A model generated the notes under the pieces. That model was not told the DNA's origin. It did not search any database and worked only from the letters and a program-made list of their open reading frames with translations. The translations under genes and the position numbers were made by a program. A stretch of 8,838 nt of DNA from Gammaproteobacteria bacterium (GTDB lineage: Bacteria; Pseudomonadota; Gammaproteobacteria; Burkholderiales; Burkholderiaceae_C): contig JASGCH010000043.1 in NCBI GenBank assembly GCA_030054245.1, positions 1-8,838 on the forward strand, in the 5' to 3' direction. Shown here piece after piece: positions 5,307 to 8,838 of this stretch; position 1 is the stretch's first letter; each line of letters begins with the position of its first letter.

Positions 5307-6770
5307 TTAATTATCAAGGGTTTGAGCTAAAATAAAGTGTAACAACATACCCACTGGTCGTCCAGAAGAACCTTTGGCAGTTCTAGCCGAGCCGGCTATA
5401 TCGAGGTGGATCCATGGGTAGTCGACAAATTCATGTAAAAATTTAGCCGCGGTGATGGACCCGGCGGCTCCGCGATATCGACCGGTGGCTATATTGCTCA
5501 AATCAGCGAAGTCACTTTTTAAGCCTTGTGCGTATTCATCGTCAAGTGGCAAGGGCCAGCAAGTGTCTTGCGCGGCTTTTCCTGCGGCCTGCATTTTTTG
5601 GCTGAGATCGTCATCATTGGCATACATCCCCGTATGCAAATACCCCAATGCCACTACACATGCTCCAGTTAAGGTAGCAATATCGATGACCAATTTAGGG
5701 GAAAATTTTTTGGCATAAGTTAAAGCATCACATAAAATCAAGCGACCTTCAGCATCGGTATTTAAAATTTCAATGGTTTTGCCGCTCATACTGGTTACCA
5801 CATCGCCCGGTTTGACAGCATTTCCATCTGGCATATTTTCACAAGCAGGGATAAGTCCAATAACATGGACTCTAGGCTGAAGGAGACCTAGTGCCCGAAA
5901 AACACCCAGTACACAAGCGGCTCCACTCATATCCGACTTCATTTCCTCCATTCCTTGAGCGGGTTTTAGCGACAGTCCGCCACTATCAAATGTAATGCCT
6001 TTACCAACGAGGATAATGGGGGGGGATGAACTTTCTGGGGCTTTGTATTGAAGTTCTATAAATTTAGTAGGTTCTCGAGAGCCTTTGGCTACAGCTAAAA
6101 ATGCTCCCATCTGTAGCTTCTCGATTTCCTCTTGTGATCTAATGGTACAACTTAAATTGGCGTATTCAGTTAAACTCAGGGCAGTTTGTGCTAAATTAGA
6201 CGGAGTCATTAGGTTTGCTGGCTGGTTAGCTAAATCTTTTGCCAATTGCTCGCCCTTTATTCTAGCTAGAGCATAGCTAAATTCGGTTTGTAGGCTATCT
6301 GCTTGGGGGGTTGCTAGAATGACCTTGGAGAGTTGGGACTTAATGGCCGATGGTTTGGTGGCGCGATAGACATAGTTGAGCTGGGCAAAGGTGGTCAAAG
6401 CTGACTCTACATTTCCAGCACCACTTTCTGGTAAATAAATACACACGGTTTTTGCCTCGTGAAACGAGAATTTGCCGGATAATTCTTTCAGAGCATTGGC
6501 TATATGCTGGTTGCTTAAGGTTTCGCAGGCTAATAAAACCGTCCTCTTGGCTTTTGTGGACGGTAAATACCAAGTAGAATAAAATTGTCCTGTTTTTTGA
6601 GGATTAAAATCTTGGGCTATGACGGTATCTAAGATGCTCTGCTCAATTTGACTGACAACGCCCGGAGTTGAACTTTCGGGTAGGAATTTAGAGGATAGTA
6701 AAATCAAAAGGATATCCACTGATTCTTGTGCCACTTCCGGTAAAGATGAGGATTGTAATGTGTATTGCAT
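5307..6770 (-). CDS. pepA: Leucyl aminopeptidase (M17 family)
   Basis: Cytosolic two-metal (Zn or Mn) hexameric aminopeptidase that releases N-terminal residues from peptides; the E. coli homologue also binds DNA in Xer recombination and transcriptional control. The protein has 487 residues from ATG 6770, with an N-terminal domain about 1-150 and a catalytic domain about 160-487. Metal and active-site residues are all present: Lys257 and Asp262 in VGKGITFDSGG, Lys269, Asp280 in MKSD, and Asp339, Glu341 and Arg343 in NTDAEGRL. Each is exactly 13 positions lower than in E. coli PepA, meaning no indels across the core. A TTG at 6782 could add four residues, but the ATG is the more natural start. 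No clear Shine-Dalgarno sequence precedes either. It is divergent from lptF with 15 bp between starts, and is followed by holC. Confidence 0.96.
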   Translation of the reverse strand: MQYTLQSSSLPEVAQESVDILLILLSSKFLPESSTPGVVSQIEQSILDTVIAQDFNPQKTGQFYSTWYLPSTKAKRTVLLACETLSNQHIANALKELSGKFSFHEAKTVCIYLPESGAGNVESALTTFAQLNYVYRATKPSAIKSQLSKVILATPQADSLQTEFSYALARIKGEQLAKDLANQPANLMTPSNLAQTALSLTEYANLSCTIRSQEEIEKLQMGAFLAVAKGSREPTKFIELQYKAPESSSPPIILVGKGITFDSGGLSLKPAQGMEEMKSDMSGAACVLGVFRALGLLQPRVHVIGLIPACENMPDGNAVKPGDVVTSMSGKTIEILNTDAEGRLILCDALTYAKKFSPKLVIDIATLTGACVVALGYLHTGMYANDDDLSQKMQAAGKAAQDTCWPLPLDDEYAQGLKSDFADLSNIATGRYRGAAGSITAAKFLHEFVDYPWIHLDIAGSARTAKGSSGRPVGMLLHFILAQTLDN

Positions 6771-6772
6771 GG

Positions 6773-6777
6773 TAGGA
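6773..6777 (+). promoter_or_regulatory. lptF ribosome binding site
   Basis: TAGGA, eight bases before ATG 6786, supports that start over the in-frame TTG at 6765, which would overlap the start of pepA. It lies in the 15-bp space between the divergent start codons. Confidence 0.5.
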
Positions 6778-6785
6778 ATCAAAAG

Positions 6786-7874
6786 ATGCGAATATTTAAA
6801 GATGGATTGAAGTTTGAATTATATACTTCTTTGGTGGTTATCTTATCCATTCTCTTAACCATAACCCTCTCGGTAGCTTTATTGCGTACTTTAAATTTTG
6901 TACAGAGTGGCAGTTTATTGGTGAGTAAGTTACCCATTTATATGTTTGGTATGTTGATAAGTTGGTTATCAACTATATTATCATTGGCTTTGTTCTTGGC
7001 AACTGTCAGTACCTTTGGTAGGATGATGCAAGACCATGAAGTGCTTATCTGGCTCACCAGTGGATTAAAGAACATTCAATTGGTTACATTTATTTTTAGG
7101 CTGATCTTGCCCATCATTTTTGTAGTAACTGCATTGGTGATGTATATTGCCCCCTATACCCGACAAAATAGTATGAAACTGGTGGATAATGAGAACAAGG
7201 GTAGTCAACTTGAAAATTATCCGGCTAAAGAACTTAGAAAGCTAGGATTTCCCAATACGGTTTTTTTCCTAGAAAAAAACTTGGCATCAGAACAAGCCGT
7301 TGAAGGCTTATTTTTTTATAATTCCAATAAAAATAGAGATCTATTGCTGATCGCAAAAACGGGTAAAGTGGATCAAGGGAAACTTAAACTTTCTCATGGT
7401 CAGCAACTTATGGTTTCTCGAAAAGACAACCAGGTACAAGTTATTAATTTTAAAGAGAATGCCATCACTATTCCATTATCTGAACACATCACAACTCAAG
7501 ACCATCGTGCACAATCATTGAATGAATTGTGGGGTGATGAAAGTAATAAGGCTAGAGGCGAGTTAAGTTGGAGATTTGGCATGATTGTGGCAACGATCAA
7601 TTTAATTGTATGGTCAACTTTATCTTTGACCATCATTAAACCCAGAAAACAGGTTAGATACAATTTATTTCTTGCGGTTTTGATGTTTTTTACTTATTTT
7701 AATTTCATTAATGTTGGGCAACAACTCATAACATCGGGTAGATATAGTTTTGTTCTGGTTTTTTCAGGGTTACACCTATTGGCGTTAAGTATTTTACTGG
7801 CTCAAGTTTATTTTAATACGCATCAGTTTGGAAATTATGTTAGAAATTATTCTAAAAATGGGTTGTCCAAGTAG
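6786..7874 (+). CDS. lptF: LPS export ABC transporter permease LptF
   Basis: Inner-membrane permease of the LptB2FGC complex, which extracts lipopolysaccharide from the inner membrane and passes it to the periplasmic bridge. The protein has 362 residues. TM1 is about 15-36, TM2 about 50-76, a coupling-helix segment RMMQDHEVLIWLTSGL about 79-94, TM3 about 98-123, a periplasmic beta-jellyroll domain about 125-255, and TM4-TM6 in the last 100 residues, which is the standard LptF/LptG fold. The partner lptG begins five bases after the stop, so the two are co-transcribed. It is divergent from pepA, the arrangement usual in betaproteobacteria. The sequence is distinctly more AT-rich than pepA. Similarity to LptG is general, but gene order (first of the pair, next to pepA) and the N-terminus favour LptF. 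Confidence 0.93.
   Translation: MRIFKDGLKFELYTSLVVILSILLTITLSVALLRTLNFVQSGSLLVSKLPIYMFGMLISWLSTILSLALFLATVSTFGRMMQDHEVLIWLTSGLKNIQLVTFIFRLILPIIFVVTALVMYIAPYTRQNSMKLVDNENKGSQLENYPAKELRKLGFPNTVFFLEKNLASEQAVEGLFFYNSNKNRDLLLIAKTGKVDQGKLKLSHGQQLMVSRKDNQVQVINFKENAITIPLSEHITTQDHRAQSLNELWGDESNKARGELSWRFGMIVATINLIVWSTLSLTIIKPRKQVRYNLFLAVLMFFTYFNFINVGQQLITSGRYSFVLVFSGLHLLALSILLAQVYFNTHQFGNYVRNYSKNGLSK
6818..6823 (-). promoter_or_regulatory. Candidate pepA -10 element inside lptF
   Basis: A perfect TATAAT lies on the minus strand about 48 bp before the pepA ATG, within the first codons of lptF. The -35 region is poor (ATAAGA at 17 bp). Given the 15-bp gap between the divergent starts, the pepA promoter has to lie within lptF. 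Confidence 0.4.
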
Positions 7875-7879
7875 ATTGT

Positions 7880-8838
7880 ATGAGGATAAATCGTAAAATT
7901 TTTGACCATTCTATTATAAAAAGTATCATGGGGGCTACCATCGGTTTTGTAGCCTTATTTTATTTTTTTGATATGTTAGAAGAAATAAAAAATTTAGATC
8001 GCTATGGATTAAAAAAATTGTTGATAAATTCATTATTTTCTATACCCCAAAGAGTGTATGAATTGTTGCCAATTTCTGTGGTGATCGGAGCATCTGTTGC
8101 TTTGGTAAATTTAACAAAAAATTTAGAATATGTTGTATTAAGAGTGAGTGGATTTAATCCGTATTTGGCAATAAAAAAAATTGGCTTGATCGGTGGTATG
8201 TTTGCAATGGTTGGGATTATTTTTGGAGAGATACTGGTTCCAAGCGCTATGCGATTGAAAGTGGACATATTGTCAAATGTAACGGATGTACCGATTAATG
8301 ATGCCAAGTTTTGGATTAAAGATTTGTCATCTGGAAACCATCAGGTGATCAGTGCCCATAATATGTCTGAATCTTTGGTCAAGGATATTAATATATTTGA
8401 GTATTCTAATAATTATGAATTTCAGAAAATTATTTCAGCAAAAGAAGGGTTGATTTTAGATAAAGGATGGAAGTTATTCAATGGTAAAATAATATTTTTT
8501 AATGATTCAAGATTGAAAATAGAAGAGTTCCATGAGTATTTCGTGCCACTTTCTGTATATTCAGATATATTAAGAGCACAAATGGAGCCAATCAATGGAT
8601 TAAATTTTCTTCAATTGATGAATATGGTCAGGTTTTTGGAAAAAAACCAACTCAATATTTTGCCCTATTCGGTATCTGCTTGGAGTCGAATAAGTTATCC
8701 ATTTTCTATATTGTTAATGGCATTTTTAGCATTACCTTTTGCTTATACTTCTATAAGAGATAGGGGAGGCGTGGCCAAGGTATCCATTGTCGCGACCTTT
8801 TGGGGACTGACTTTTTACCTGCTAAACCACTTATTTTT
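7880..8838 (+). CDS. lptG: LPS export ABC transporter permease LptG (3' truncated by window)
   Basis: Second membrane subunit of the LptB2FGC lipopolysaccharide exporter, pairing with LptF. 319 residues are visible from ATG 7880 and the frame is open to the window end; about 40 C-terminal residues should be missing by comparison with the 360 of E. coli. TM1 is about 15-33 ending FYFFDMLEEI, TM2 about 58-78 (ELLPISVVIGASVAL), the coupling region NLEYVVLRVSGF at 81-92, TM3 about 98-120, a periplasmic domain about 122-255, TM4 about 270-288, and TM5 from about 298 (VSIVATFWGLTFYLL). The start lies five bases after lptF, with no strong Shine-Dalgarno sequence, suggesting translational coupling. 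The coding sequence is very rich in A and T, more so than any other gene here. Confidence 0.94.
   Translation, partial: MRINRKIFDHSIIKSIMGATIGFVALFYFFDMLEEIKNLDRYGLKKLLINSLFSIPQRVYELLPISVVIGASVALVNLTKNLEYVVLRVSGFNPYLAIKKIGLIGGMFAMVGIIFGEILVPSAMRLKVDILSNVTDVPINDAKFWIKDLSSGNHQVISAHNMSESLVKDINIFEYSNNYEFQKIISAKEGLILDKGWKLFNGKIIFFNDSRLKIEEFHEYFVPLSVYSDILRAQMEPINGLNFLQLMNMVRFLEKNQLNILPYSVSAWSRISYPFSILLMAFLALPFAYTSIRDRGGVAKVSIVATFWGLTFYLLNHLF

Noticed and set aside
6765..6785. Seven-residue N-terminal extension of LptF from TTG 6765
   Set aside because: It would overlap the pepA start, has no family match, and ATG 6786 has an SD-like TAGGA at proper spacing.
8002..8307. 101-codon open frame on the minus strand
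   Set aside because: It is antisense to lptG, whose conserved TM and coupling segments occupy the same bases.

Overview
The window looks like a chromosomal stretch from a low- to moderate-GC proteobacterium, most likely a betaproteobacterium. The evidence is the pepA-holC pair divergent from lptF-lptG, the betaproteobacterial style of the LptG N-terminus (FFDMLEEI after TM1), and a full-length EttA. I cannot name a genus.

Layout. Positions 1-1386 (minus strand) are visibly more GC-rich and hold a tyrosine-recombinase integrase. It sits just beyond the 3' end of a tRNA-Arg gene and reads off the window edge. Its frame is broken by an amber codon near the N-terminus (1288-1290). Positions 1459-1665 (minus) carry two near-identical tRNA-Arg genes with different anticodons, TCG and ACG. 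This is the usual arrangement for a genomic island or prophage integrated at a tRNA, so 1459 is the probable junction between host and acquired DNA. Positions 1666-2021 hold the tRNA promoter and intergenic repeats.

Positions 2022-6770 (minus) form a housekeeping block, in transcription order pepA (leucyl aminopeptidase), holC (DNA polymerase III chi), an ExbB/TolQ-type proton-channel subunit without an ExbD partner, and ettA (ABC-F translation factor). Positions 6786-8838 (plus) carry lptF and lptG, the membrane subunits of the lipopolysaccharide exporter; lptG is cut by the window end. The pepA and lptF start codons are only 15 bp apart.

A short dispersed repeat (24-nt core resembling ACCAGCCGATGGTGCAACAGTCTT, with half copies and inverted pairs) occupies three of the intergenic gaps of the minus-strand block. 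It behaves like a REP/BIME-type palindromic element. I found no CRISPR array, toxin-antitoxin pair or defence system. The points most worth checking are the interrupted integrase at the twin tRNA-Arg site, the repeat family, and the orphan ExbB in a broken gene order.
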